From JAJRXG01 sp038523965 (lineage in GTDB: Bacteria > Bacteroidota > Bacteroidia > Chitinophagales > Saprospiraceae), in assembly GCA_038523965.1 (NCBI GenBank), contig JBCBIX010000002.1, positions 26,834 through 90,833 of the forward strand: 64,000 nt of DNA, given 5' to 3'. Both the position numbers and the translations under genes were made by a program. Positions within the stretch are counted from its first letter, which is position 1; each line of letters starts with the position of its first letter. Below are positions 35,439-43,434 of the stretch, one piece after another. Below the pieces are notes generated by a model, which ran no database searches, was not told the DNA's origin, and saw only the letters and a program-made list of their open reading frames with translations.

Positions 35439-36219
35439 GGACGAATTCTTGCTCAGTGAGAACGCCTTTTTTGCGGAGCTCCATTAGTCGATTGAGCTGA
35501 GCGAGAAGGAGATCATCCATGGGCATTTTTTCGACCGTTGGACTTGTCGAACTAATGGTCCGAGTGACTGGAACACGTTTTGACTCTTGTTGAAATCCAT
35601 TCTCACGGAATGCGTCGAACTCAGGCTGAATGCGCAAGAAGGCAAGATCATCATGATTCATAATCTTCTCGGTGTCTTTAAGGCCGTAGTCCACTGCTAA
35701 GTCCAGATGTTTGAATGCTTCTTCCTTATTCTCTAATAGGGAGTAAGAGCATGCCAGATTGAAGTGTAAGGCAACATCCTTTGGTTCGATCTTAAGTCCT
35801 TTTTTGAAGTCTATAATGGCCTCATCGATCTCATACTCTTTGTATTTTTTCAACCCGCTTTTTTTGAAAGGGTTGCTTTGGACACGGGGTCCCTTTCGTT
35901 GTCGCGGTTTTTGAGTGGATCTGGTCCGAGTTGGACGACGATCATAGGTTTCTTGTTGACGTCTTCGTCGTTGTTCTACACGTGAGTTGGTTCGACGATA
36001 GCGCTTATTGAACTTGCGATCGAATTCCTCCGGATCCATCATCAAATATCGCATCCCATCAATGAAGCCGAGGATCATCGACACGGGAAACACATTTGAA
36101 GTCATGATAAACATGAAGATGTAAAAGACCCCTGCTCCCGACTCACGCAAGTAAAATTTGTGTAGCCCGATGGAGCCTCCTACGAACGCCAGAATAGCCG
36201 CGAAAATCTTATTTCTCAT
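35410..36219 (-). CDS. TM2 domain protein with TPR and SHOCT-like segments
   Basis: 269 residues from the Met at 36219 (MRNKIFAAILAF); the open frame extends 32 codons upstream but without family sequence. TM2 domain at residues 1-65 (GGSIGLHKFYLRESGAGVFYI, then MILGFIDGMRYL). A basic Arg-rich linker follows, then a TPR-like pair around 125-185 (YEIDEAIIDFKKGLKIEP, VALHFNLACSYSLLEN), and a terminal SHOCT-type helix pair (LLAQLNRLMELRKKGVLTEQE). Probable envelope protein of unknown role. Confidence 0.8.
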   Translation of the reverse strand: MRNKIFAAILAFVGGSIGLHKFYLRESGAGVFYIFMFIMTSNVFPVSMILGFIDGMRYLMMDPEEFDRKFNKRYRRTNSRVEQRRRRQQETYDRRPTRTRSTQKPRQRKGPRVQSNPFKKSGLKKYKEYEIDEAIIDFKKGLKIEPKDVALHFNLACSYSLLENKEEAFKHLDLAVDYGLKDTEKIMNHDDLAFLRIQPEFDAFRENGFQQESKRVPVTRTISSTSPTVEKMPMDDLLLAQLNRLMELRKKGVLTEQEFVRERKKILVR

Positions 36220-36334
36220 AAGGCCTCGAAAGGTAATTATAAATCCAATGTAGCCACCTATCCTATAGACGCAGGGGCCTGGCCCAATCGACAGAACCTC
36301 CTCTCTCTGCAACAAAGCTTCCTATCTTCGTCCC

Positions 36335-36580
36335 ATGTCCTCGATTACTATCATCGCCTACGGTATTGCAAAGGATATCATAGGAGGTCGCACGATCTCT
36401 TGGCCGGTAGATGGCGTTCTCTCCATCTCAAGGCTTAAAGACTCCTTAGTTAAAAAATACCCAGCATTCTCCAAGCTAACTCAGTTCAGGATGGCCGTGA
36501 ATGAGAGCTACCAGACCGATGAGTATCAGATATCACCCGGAGATGAAGTTGTTATCATCCCTCCAGTTAGCGGTGGATAG
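36335..36580 (+). CDS. moaD: MoaD/ThiS-family sulfur carrier (molybdopterin synthase small subunit)
   Basis: 81 residues ending in the diagnostic Gly-Gly (VVIIPPVSGG), a beta-grasp ubiquitin-like fold. It pairs with moaE, which starts 2 nt after its stop. The thiocarboxylated C-terminus donates sulfur to cyclic pyranopterin during molybdopterin synthesis. A TATCTTCG box ends 4 nt before the ATG, so the mRNA may be almost leaderless. Confidence 0.88.
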   Translation: MSSITIIAYGIAKDIIGGRTISWPVDGVLSISRLKDSLVKKYPAFSKLTQFRMAVNESYQTDEYQISPGDEVVIIPPVSGG

Positions 36581-36582
36581 AC

Positions 36583-37017
36583 ATGAGTTTATCAGCGCCG
36601 GTCACAGATATCCAAGTACTTGACATCCCTTTGTCTTTGCTTACTTGTTATGATCAGGTCAAGGATCCTGCGGCTGGAGGCATCGATATGTTTGTTGGCA
36701 CGGTCCGAGATCAAACAGATGGCAGAACGGTACAGCGACTTGAATTTGAAGCATATGTGCCTATGGCATTGAAAGAAATGCATGTGATTGCTGATCAGGT
36801 CTCTGAGATGTGGCCCGTCCACAGAATGGTCATACATCATCGGATTGGCACATTGGAGATCGGAGAGATACCTGTAATCATAGCTGTATCCGCCGCACAT
36901 CGAGATGCGGCGTTTCGAGCATGTCGATTTATTATTGATACGCTCAAGCAAACGGTACCCATCTGGAAGAAAGAGATTTTCGCTGACGGAGAGGTCTGGG
37001 TGGCAGCACATCCGTGA
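36583..37017 (+). CDS. moaE: Molybdopterin synthase catalytic subunit MoaE
   Basis: 144 residues. MoaE landmarks: GGIDMFVGTVRDQTDGRTV, LEFEAYVPMALKEM, HRIGTLEIGE, AVSAAHRDAAFRAC, and the catalytic-lysine region VPIWKKEIF. It converts cyclic pyranopterin monophosphate to molybdopterin with MoaD. Other moa genes and molybdoenzymes are not in the window. Confidence 0.95.
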   Translation: MSLSAPVTDIQVLDIPLSLLTCYDQVKDPAAGGIDMFVGTVRDQTDGRTVQRLEFEAYVPMALKEMHVIADQVSEMWPVHRMVIHHRIGTLEIGEIPVIIAVSAAHRDAAFRACRFIIDTLKQTVPIWKKEIFADGEVWVAAHP

Positions 37018-37054
37018 CCGTGGAATTATCGAGGTGAATCATACCTTGGGACAT

Positions 37055-37792
37055 ATGGAAATAATTCTCAAAAAAGTGATGCCGTATCTCGCCTTGTTGC
37101 TATGCATCAGTTGCGGATACAAATCGCCTGTAAACAATCTTCGTATGGTCGAGCAAAATGGATTATCGGCAGCAGACAAAGCCGTAGGCTGGCAGTCGCT
37201 ATTCGACGGGACGGAGATTACCAAGTGGCGTGTTTACCAAGAGGAAGGTATGCGAGGCTGGGAAGTGCGTGAAGGAGCCATGTGGGCCCTTGGTATGGAT
37301 GGTAAGCCAGCTGATATAGTGACGATTGATACATTTAAGAATTTTGAATTGAATCTGGAGTGGACCACTTCGGAGAAGGGGAACAGTGGCATATTTTTCA
37401 ACGTACGAGAGGATGCCGAACTGCCAGCGGTTTACCATACCGGACCTGAGTACCAACTCATCGATAACGAAGGCTATGGAGATGCCATCCAACCTGGCCA
37501 AAAATCAGGTGCCAACTATGACATGCATCCACCACGATACGATGTGTCACTTCCCCCCGGTAATTGGAATCAGAGTAGGCTGATCGTAGACCAAGGTCAC
37601 GTCCAACACTGGATGAATGGTAAAAAAATTGTCGAGTACGAGCTCTGGACACCTGAGTGGGAGGATCTAAGATCAAAGGCTAAATGGAAGGATTATCCGA
37701 AGTACGGTGTCTACAGTTCGGGACATATCGCACTACAAGATCACGGCAACAGGACCGGATTTCGCAATCTGAAGGTGCGTCGACTTGATTAA
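37055..37792 (+). CDS. DUF1080 (3-keto-disaccharide hydrolase-like) lipoprotein
   Basis: 245 residues from the ATG at 37055; the open frame from 36905 overlaps moaE and encodes unrelated sequence. Lipobox LLLCISC. Family blocks: GWQSLFDGTEITKWRVY, NFELNLEWTTSEKGNSGIFF, PEYQLIDNEGY and VYSSGHIALQDHG. The DUF1080 lectin-like beta-sandwich is shared with 3-keto-glycoside hydrolases, which act on oxidised sugars in the periplasm. It overlaps the PAP2 gene by 8 nt. Confidence 0.88.
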   Translation: MEIILKKVMPYLALLLCISCGYKSPVNNLRMVEQNGLSAADKAVGWQSLFDGTEITKWRVYQEEGMRGWEVREGAMWALGMDGKPADIVTIDTFKNFELNLEWTTSEKGNSGIFFNVREDAELPAVYHTGPEYQLIDNEGYGDAIQPGQKSGANYDMHPPRYDVSLPPGNWNQSRLIVDQGHVQHWMNGKKIVEYELWTPEWEDLRSKAKWKDYPKYGVYSSGHIALQDHGNRTGFRNLKVRRLD

Positions 37793-38498
37793 ACATACCT
37801 GTAGCCTTCTGTTGGTATTGATTGGTGGTGCCCTATGCAGCCAAGACACACTTCGTCATCCCAGCATTAGCCCTGTTCCAGCATATGCGCTATCTGGGGG
37901 ACTCATTGTAGGTGGCTTGATTTTAGATCTGGGCGATACCAAACGAGACGTGAGAGATTGGGTGATTGATAATCTGGGTACGACAACAAATGATTTGGAT
38001 GATATCCTCCAGCATGCGCCGATAGCAATGATGTATCTACACGACTTGGCGCATTCCGAATCGGCGACGGAAGTTGGACGACAAACCAGGCATATGATCA
38101 CCACACAAGCGCTGACCATCGGGGGAAGTCTCCTGCTTAAAGAGATCATCAATAACAAACGGCCGAGTGGTGGTAGTTATGCATTTCCTTCAGGACACAC
38201 TGCTTACTCTTTTGCCGGGGCAACTGTTTTGTACCATACGCTGAAGGAAGAGCGACCATTTTGGGCGTGGAGTGGATATCTACCAGCAGTGACAGTAGGC
38301 GCTTTTCGTATCCTGAAGGATAGGCATTGGGTTTCTGATGTTGTATTTGGTGCGGGCTATGGTATCCTCTGTGCGCACTTGACGTATGATCTTAATATCT
38401 GGGATTCAGCTAATAATCGAGAGCTTGATGAAGGTCATCTCTCTCATCTTAAGCTTACAACCACTGCTCATGGATATGGCCTGGTCTATACCTTTTGA
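37785..38498 (+). CDS. PAP2-family phosphatase
   Basis: 237 residues. PAP2 motifs: KEIINNKRPSG (KxxxxxxRP), FPSGHTAYSF (PSGH) and RILKDRHWVSDVVFGAG (the His/Asp third motif), with membrane helices between. The start is a TTG overlapping the DUF1080 stop, since no ATG fits before the leader MIKHTCSLLLVLIGG. Family: phosphatidic acid or undecaprenyl pyrophosphate phosphatases facing the periplasm. Confidence 0.87.
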   Translation: MIKHTCSLLLVLIGGALCSQDTLRHPSISPVPAYALSGGLIVGGLILDLGDTKRDVRDWVIDNLGTTTNDLDDILQHAPIAMMYLHDLAHSESATEVGRQTRHMITTQALTIGGSLLLKEIINNKRPSGGSYAFPSGHTAYSFAGATVLYHTLKEERPFWAWSGYLPAVTVGAFRILKDRHWVSDVVFGAGYGILCAHLTYDLNIWDSANNRELDEGHLSHLKLTTTAHGYGLVYTF

Positions 38499-38537
38499 AT
38501 AAGTGCTCTTGTTACGACACAGTTGTAAGTTTACTAC

Positions 38538-39512
38538 GTGATCTCGGTGTTCCGAAAGAATGATTTGTTCAATGTAGTTCTGCTACTACCCTACACTATA
38601 GTGCTCAGGAGCTATAGTATTCTATCGCCAACGTCATATCAAGTTGTGGATGGTGATACCATTGTGGCTCGATGGATATTCAGTTCGGCGATACCAGATC
38701 CATTGGCACAGTCTATCATCGGGATTGTAGTGGTCTACATCCAGGCTGCGTTGATCAACTTGATGGCTAATGATCATCGCTTGTTCACCACACCATCTGC
38801 CTTAAGTGGGATGTCGTACGTTTTGCTGTTGTCCTGCTATAAGGGATTTCAAGGGTTGAGTCCGGCCTTGTTGGGTCTGACGTTTGTCATTTTGGCCACG
38901 TATTCCATTTTCAACACGTACAAGATAGCCCAAGCGTCTAAGGGTATCGTGAATGCGAGTCTCTCAGGCTCCCTCGGAGTACTGATCTACTTTCCTTTGG
39001 TGATTTTTCTGATTTGCTATTTGATTGGATTAGGGATGATGAGATCCTTTGGGTGGAGAGAGCGCCTTCAGTTTCTATTTGGATTTGGTGTCTTGTTCTG
39101 GATCACGGGATCAGTTTTGTTTTCGTTTGATCTATTGGACTTGAGCCTATTGAGTTCGTTCGGAGGTTTCGGTGTGTGGTCATTGTATCAACAAGGCGAT
39201 GCCGAGGTCTTGATGCTGATTGGACTACCGTTTTTACTGGTTATAATAGCTTTGTTTAACTACTACACCTTTCGCAAAAAGAAGGGTATCGATATCCGCA
39301 AGAAGCTTGATTACTTCTACTGGACCCTTCTATCGACCTTCATTGCGGTCCTGTTCTTTGATCCGATAGCTATCGGACATCTACAGATGTTGGCTTCTGG
39401 GTTGGCGATCTTTATTGGACTTTGGTTCTACTCGTTGCGCAGTGGATTTATCGCTGAGACGTTGCATCTCCTGTTTATAGTGGGAGCTGGATATGCAATG
39501 TTTATGGCATGA
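38538..39512 (+). CDS. DUF6427-like inner-membrane protein
   Basis: 324 residues with about nine hydrophobic helices and the family-like N-terminus VISVFRKNDLFNVVLLLPY (GTG start). DUF6427 proteins occur widely in Bacteroidota and have no known function. The region between helices 7 and 8 holds a basic loop (TFRKKKGIDIRKK). It precedes the tRNA-Phe promoter. Confidence 0.65.
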   Translation: MISVFRKNDLFNVVLLLPYTIVLRSYSILSPTSYQVVDGDTIVARWIFSSAIPDPLAQSIIGIVVVYIQAALINLMANDHRLFTTPSALSGMSYVLLLSCYKGFQGLSPALLGLTFVILATYSIFNTYKIAQASKGIVNASLSGSLGVLIYFPLVIFLICYLIGLGMMRSFGWRERLQFLFGFGVLFWITGSVLFSFDLLDLSLLSSFGGFGVWSLYQQGDAEVLMLIGLPFLLVIIALFNYYTFRKKKGIDIRKKLDYFYWTLLSTFIAVLFFDPIAIGHLQMLASGLAIFIGLWFYSLRSGFIAETLHLLFIVGAGYAMFMA

Positions 39513-39532
39513 TTCGAAGGCGATAGACACTA

Positions 39533-39563
39533 TTTGCAGGATATCCAAAACAGTATAAATTTG
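39533..39563 (+). promoter_or_regulatory. Promoter of tRNA-Phe
   Basis: TTTG (39533-39536), a 19-nt spacer, then TAAATTTG (39556-39563): a full match to the Bacteroidota consensus. It is followed by CAGTCCTTTTGAAAAATGA, nearly the same extension as at rpmH. The tRNA begins 45 nt after the -7 box. Confidence 0.85.
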
Positions 39564-39607
39564 CAGTCCTTTTGAAAAATGAGGGGCATACGACGGTCAT
39601 GTCTGCT

Positions 39608-39680
39608 GGTACCTTAGCTCAGTTGGTAGAGCAATGGACTGAAAATCCATGTGTCCCTGGTTCGATTCCTGGAGGTACCA
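39608..39680 (+). tRNA. tRNA-Phe (GAA)
   Basis: 73 nt folding as a cloverleaf: acceptor GGTACCT / AGGTACC, D arm GCTC ... GAGC, anticodon stem ATGGA / TCCAT with loop CTGAAAA (anticodon GAA), and T arm with TTCGATT (one T-T mismatch in the stem CCTGG / CCTGG). Discriminator A. The next bases are CCC, so the CCA end is added post-transcriptionally. Confidence 0.96.
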
Positions 39681-39683
39681 CCC

Positions 39684-39724
39684 ACCGAGTCCTCACATGT
39701 CGCAATGTGGGGACTCGGTTTTTG
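39684..39724 (+). terminator. Intrinsic terminator of tRNA-Phe
   Basis: A long stem ACCGAGTCC(TCACAT) / (ATGTGG)GGACTCGGT with loop GTCGCA, followed by TTTTTG, placed 3 nt after the mature tRNA end. Confidence 0.88.
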
Positions 39725-39766
39725 TGAGTCTATCTTCCTTCCTCCTCGTATTCGTCGGATTCTTAC

Positions 39767-41041
39767 ATGCCTCTACCACCGCCACCTCAGATACATCGCA
39801 TCGAGGATCTCGATATCCCACAAGTCAAGATTCATAACATTACTGGAGACATACCAGTGTATGAATTGTCAAAAAAGGGCTGCGAAGTAGTGATGATGGA
39901 GTTTGTCTTCTTTGGGGGGAGGCCTCAAGAAGACAAGCCTTTAGCTGCTACCTGCACAGCTGCCCTCATGCGCGAAGGTGCTGGATCTTATGATGCAGAA
40001 GCGTTGTCGGAAGAGATCGATTTTCATGGTGCAACATTTACCGTGATGGCCAGTATGGATCTGATCACCCTGAAGGTCGTCTGTCTCAAAAAGCACCATG
40101 AACGCATGTTGCAACTGGTGCAGATGGTACTTTGTGACCCACATCTTCGGGAGGAAGAGCTCAGCATTTTCGTTGGTAAGCGTGTAGAGCGACTGCAGAT
40201 CGAATTAGCTAAGAATGACGTTATCTCCTATCGTGAGCTAACAGCGGGACTCTTCGGAAGAGAACATCCATATGGATATAACAGTGAGCCTGATATGTAT
40301 CATCGGGTCACTGCGTCAGATCTTCGGGCTCACTATGCTAAGGTGATTCATCAAAGCAATTGTCAAGTTTACATTGCTGGAGATACAGATGAAGACATGC
40401 TATCGAAGATTGATCGGGCATTGCGTCCGATGTCTCGTGAGGGACGATCACTTCGACATGTTTATGTACCCGAGGTGATTTCTGAGCCTTCGAGTGTCCA
40501 CCATGTCGCCAATCCTGCTCAAACATCTATTAAGATTGGACGCCGTACATTCAATCGTCAGCACGCTGACTTCGAGACGTTGTTTTTTACGACCACCCTT
40601 TTAGGTGGCTTTTTTGGATCTCGGCTTGTGAACCGAATACGAGAGGAACTTGGATTGACCTACGGCATTTACTCTTCATTGGATCCCCAACTTTTTGACG
40701 GAAGTCTTATGATCGCCACAGAGGTAGCGAATGGACGAGTTGAGGAGTGTATCGATGAGATTTACAAGGAGATGACTGATCTGCAGAACATCCCTGTCGA
40801 GGAGGACGAAATGCTTCTTGTCAAAAACTACTTGATGGGTAGTTATCTCAACTTGTTCGATGGACCGTTCAACAGTGTCAAGGTCATAAAATTCCTACTT
40901 TTAGCCGGAATCCCTTTGGACAATTTGGATGCGCTCATCCGCTCATCAATGACCATACAACCCGAGCAGGTCATGGATACGGCGAAGCGGTATTTCAATA
41001 GGAATGATTTTTGGGTGGTGACTGTAGGATCACCGAAATAG
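39767..41041 (+). CDS. M16 family peptidase-like protein lacking the zinc motif
   Basis: 424 residues with the two-domain M16 (pitrilysin/PqqL) layout: FVFFGGRPQEDKPLAA, ALMREGAGSYDAEALSEEIDFHG, AGLFGREHPYGYN, then the second-domain GGFFGSRLVNRIREELGLTYG. The HxxEH zinc-binding motif expected just before ALMREGAGS is absent, so it is a non-catalytic M16 subunit. Such proteins normally pair with a catalytic partner, but none is in the window. It is the first gene of the apparent mre operon: mreB begins 11 nt after its stop. Confidence 0.87.
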   Translation: MPLPPPPQIHRIEDLDIPQVKIHNITGDIPVYELSKKGCEVVMMEFVFFGGRPQEDKPLAATCTAALMREGAGSYDAEALSEEIDFHGATFTVMASMDLITLKVVCLKKHHERMLQLVQMVLCDPHLREEELSIFVGKRVERLQIELAKNDVISYRELTAGLFGREHPYGYNSEPDMYHRVTASDLRAHYAKVIHQSNCQVYIAGDTDEDMLSKIDRALRPMSREGRSLRHVYVPEVISEPSSVHHVANPAQTSIKIGRRTFNRQHADFETLFFTTTLLGGFFGSRLVNRIREELGLTYGIYSSLDPQLFDGSLMIATEVANGRVEECIDEIYKEMTDLQNIPVEEDEMLLVKNYLMGSYLNLFDGPFNSVKVIKFLLLAGIPLDNLDALIRSSMTIQPEQVMDTAKRYFNRNDFWVVTVGSPK

Positions 41042-41052
41042 AGCGGTACAGC

Positions 41053-42084
41053 ATGGGTTTCTTTAATTTTTTTAGGCAAGAGTTAGCAATTGACCTCGGG
41101 ACAGCCAACACTCTCATCGTGTATGAGGATAAGGTGGTTGTAGATGAGCCGTCGATCGTTGCTATGGATCGGAATACCCGTGAGCTTCTTGCAGTAGGCT
41201 TGAAAGCTATGCACATGCATGAGAAAACTCATGCAAACATCATGACAGTCCGCCCGCTCAAGGATGGCGTAATCGCTGACTTCCAGGCGGCAGAAAATAT
41301 GATCCAAGGCATGATCAACATGGTGGAGGGACGACGCAAGTACTTCGCCCACCTGAAGATCGTGATCTGCATCCCTTCAGGAATCACAGAAGTTGAGAAG
41401 CGTGCCGTGTTCGATAGCGCAGACCATGTCGATAGCAAGGAGACCTATCTGATCCATGAACCAATGGCAGCTGCCCTCGGGATCGGAATCAATGTCATGG
41501 AGCCTATGGGTAACATGATCATCGATATAGGCGGAGGTACTACCGAAATCGCTGTGATTGCCTTGGCGGGTATTGTGACAGACCAATCGATCCGGACTGC
41601 CGGTGACGAGTTGAATACAGATATCGTCGAGTATGTGAAAAGGATGCATAATCTGCTGATCGGCGAGCGGACCGCGGAGCGCATCAAAAAAGAGGTTGGT
41701 GCCGCCATACCAGATCTCGAAAATCCACCGGACAAAATCTCAGTAAATGGTAGGGATCTACTAACTGGTATCCCAAAGCAGATTTATGTCGGTCACGAGG
41801 AGATCGCAGACGCACTGGATAAGTCGATCGCCAAAATAGAAGATGCCGTCATCCGGGCCCTGGAGGAGACTCCTCCCGAATTGGCATCTGATATCTACCG
41901 CACTGGGATATTCTTGACTGGTGGTGGTGCATTGTTAAGAGGTCTGGATAGAAGGATCGCTGATAAGACTAAGCTCAAAGTGTTCGTAGCCGATGATCCG
42001 CTGCGTGCAGTTGTCCGAGGTACTGGCAAAGCACTCAAGCACACCAAGGAGTATACGTTCTTGATGGACCGCCGAAGTATGTAG
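41053..42084 (+). CDS. mreB: Rod-shape determining protein MreB
   Basis: 343 residues from the ATG at 41053 (MGFFNFFRQELAIDLGTANT); the open frame reaching back to 41011 overlaps the M16 gene. Actin-fold motifs: phosphate 1 DLGTANTLI, VVDEPSIVA, phosphate 2 IDIGGGTTEIAVI, and adenosine motif FLTGGGALLRGL. The N-terminal FFNFF serves as the membrane-binding helix. It forms filaments that guide side-wall peptidoglycan synthesis. Confidence 0.97.
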   Translation: MGFFNFFRQELAIDLGTANTLIVYEDKVVVDEPSIVAMDRNTRELLAVGLKAMHMHEKTHANIMTVRPLKDGVIADFQAAENMIQGMINMVEGRRKYFAHLKIVICIPSGITEVEKRAVFDSADHVDSKETYLIHEPMAAALGIGINVMEPMGNMIIDIGGGTTEIAVIALAGIVTDQSIRTAGDELNTDIVEYVKRMHNLLIGERTAERIKKEVGAAIPDLENPPDKISVNGRDLLTGIPKQIYVGHEEIADALDKSIAKIEDAVIRALEETPPELASDIYRTGIFLTGGGALLRGLDRRIADKTKLKVFVADDPLRAVVRGTGKALKHTKEYTFLMDRRSM

Positions 42085-42106
42085 TCTTCGGCACTCTACA
42101 ACTACT

Positions 42107-42916
42107 ATGTCATCTCTTTTCTCTGCAGCTCAGAAGTACGCTCACTGGTTGACATTTGTTCTCCTTGAGATAGTAGCATTCACTTTGATCATCGGGTTTA
42201 ACCAGTCCAAAAGAGACATCTTTTTGCACTCCAGTTCGGTCTATGCAGGGTCTATTGTGAAACAAACCGCTCAGATTAGCGACTACCTCAGACTAAAGGA
42301 CTCCAATGAAGAACTTCTCTCAGAGAATGCCCGACTACTTCGCGAGTTAATCAGCCAACCTCGATCTGCTCCCACTACTTCGCTCGATTCCACTGAGTAT
42401 CCATATGAGGTTATGCCAGCATATGTAGTTAATAACGGCATCTTGAGCATTCGTAATCACTTCACGATAGATAGGGGAAGGCGAGATGGTATTGATAAAT
42501 CCATGGGTATCGTTACGTCGGATGGTGTTGTCGGCATCACTAAACAATCCAGCAATCAGTTCACCTTAGCGCTTTCTTTGGCAAATACGGATATCAGACT
42601 CAGTGCCACGATCGAGGGCCAAGAGTATTTTGGTACCGTATCATGGGACGGAGGGCGATACGATAGATTACGTCTAACGGGCATACCTAAGTACGCCCCG
42701 ATATCCAGAGGTCAACGAGTCGTCACTAACGGTTACTCGACCATCTTTCCTCCAGGGTTGGACATCGGAGTCGTTGATTCTTACCGCATTGATAAGAATG
42801 GTGCCTTTTACGAGGTCACTGTTACTCCATCCGCTGATGTCTCGCAGCTGGGATACGTTTATGTTCTAAAGGATAACTTCGCCGCCGAACGAGCAGCGGT
42901 CGAGACTAATGAATAA
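42107..42916 (+). CDS. mreC: Rod-shape determining protein MreC
   Basis: 269 residues. One N-terminal helix (LTFVLLEIVAFTLIIGF), a coiled coil around 60-85 (LRLKDSNEELLSENARLLREL), then the MreC beta domain (NHFTIDRGRRDGIDKSMGI, GVVGITKQSSNQFT, GTVSWDGG, VVTNGYSTIFPPGLDIGVV). A periplasmic scaffold that links MreB to PBP2. It overlaps mreD by 8 nt. Confidence 0.95.
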   Translation: MSSLFSAAQKYAHWLTFVLLEIVAFTLIIGFNQSKRDIFLHSSSVYAGSIVKQTAQISDYLRLKDSNEELLSENARLLRELISQPRSAPTTSLDSTEYPYEVMPAYVVNNGILSIRNHFTIDRGRRDGIDKSMGIVTSDGVVGITKQSSNQFTLALSLANTDIRLSATIEGQEYFGTVSWDGGRYDRLRLTGIPKYAPISRGQRVVTNGYSTIFPPGLDIGVVDSYRIDKNGAFYEVTVTPSADVSQLGYVYVLKDNFAAERAAVETNE

Positions 42917-43424
42917 ACTAAGCGTAGGCCATGTGCTTTCGGGAGTTTTTGTATTTCTCGTGCAGATCATTTTGTTCCGAAATGTTTCGCTCGAGATAGG
43001 TGAGAGGTATGCACTGACAGTTCTGGTGTATCCTCTTGTGATCTTGATGTTACCGGTTAATTTTTCTCGGACTATTCTGCTTGTGTCAGCCTTCTTCGTC
43101 GGTCTCATGATGGATTGGTTCTACGACAGCGTTGGAGTCCATGCGGCCACACTTGTGGCAACGGCTTTTTTGCGTAGTTTCTTACTACGGCTATTAGAGC
43201 CAAGAGGTGGATACCGTATAGATAGTAGTCCGTCCGTCGCCCAGTCAGGCATGCTCTGGACCCTGAGGTATATCGGTATACTGATGTTTGTCCATTGCCT
43301 ATTGTTCTTTGCAATTGATGCTTTTACGTTGTTGTATTTGGATCGAATATTGGTCAATGCCATTCTGACGTTCATCGTATCGTACATGGTTGCCATGCTA
43401 TACATGTCGCTGGTGCGCTACTAA
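42909..43424 (+). CDS. mreD: Rod-shape determining protein MreD
   Basis: 171 residues with five to six helices, typical MreD length. YPLVILMLPVNFSRTILLVSA and GLMMDWFYDSVGVHAATLVA are family-like. An inner-membrane partner of MreC. The start is coupled to mreC by overlap, and PBP2 begins 10 nt after its stop. Confidence 0.92.
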   Translation: MNKLSVGHVLSGVFVFLVQIILFRNVSLEIGERYALTVLVYPLVILMLPVNFSRTILLVSAFFVGLMMDWFYDSVGVHAATLVATAFLRSFLLRLLEPRGGYRIDSSPSVAQSGMLWTLRYIGILMFVHCLLFFAIDAFTLLYLDRILVNAILTFIVSYMVAMLYMSLVRY

Positions 43425-43434
43425 TTTTACAGAG

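Noticed and set aside
36592..37011. 139-codon open frame antisense to moaE
   Set aside because: It shadows a well-supported moaE gene; its Cys/His-rich translation has no family look or signal.
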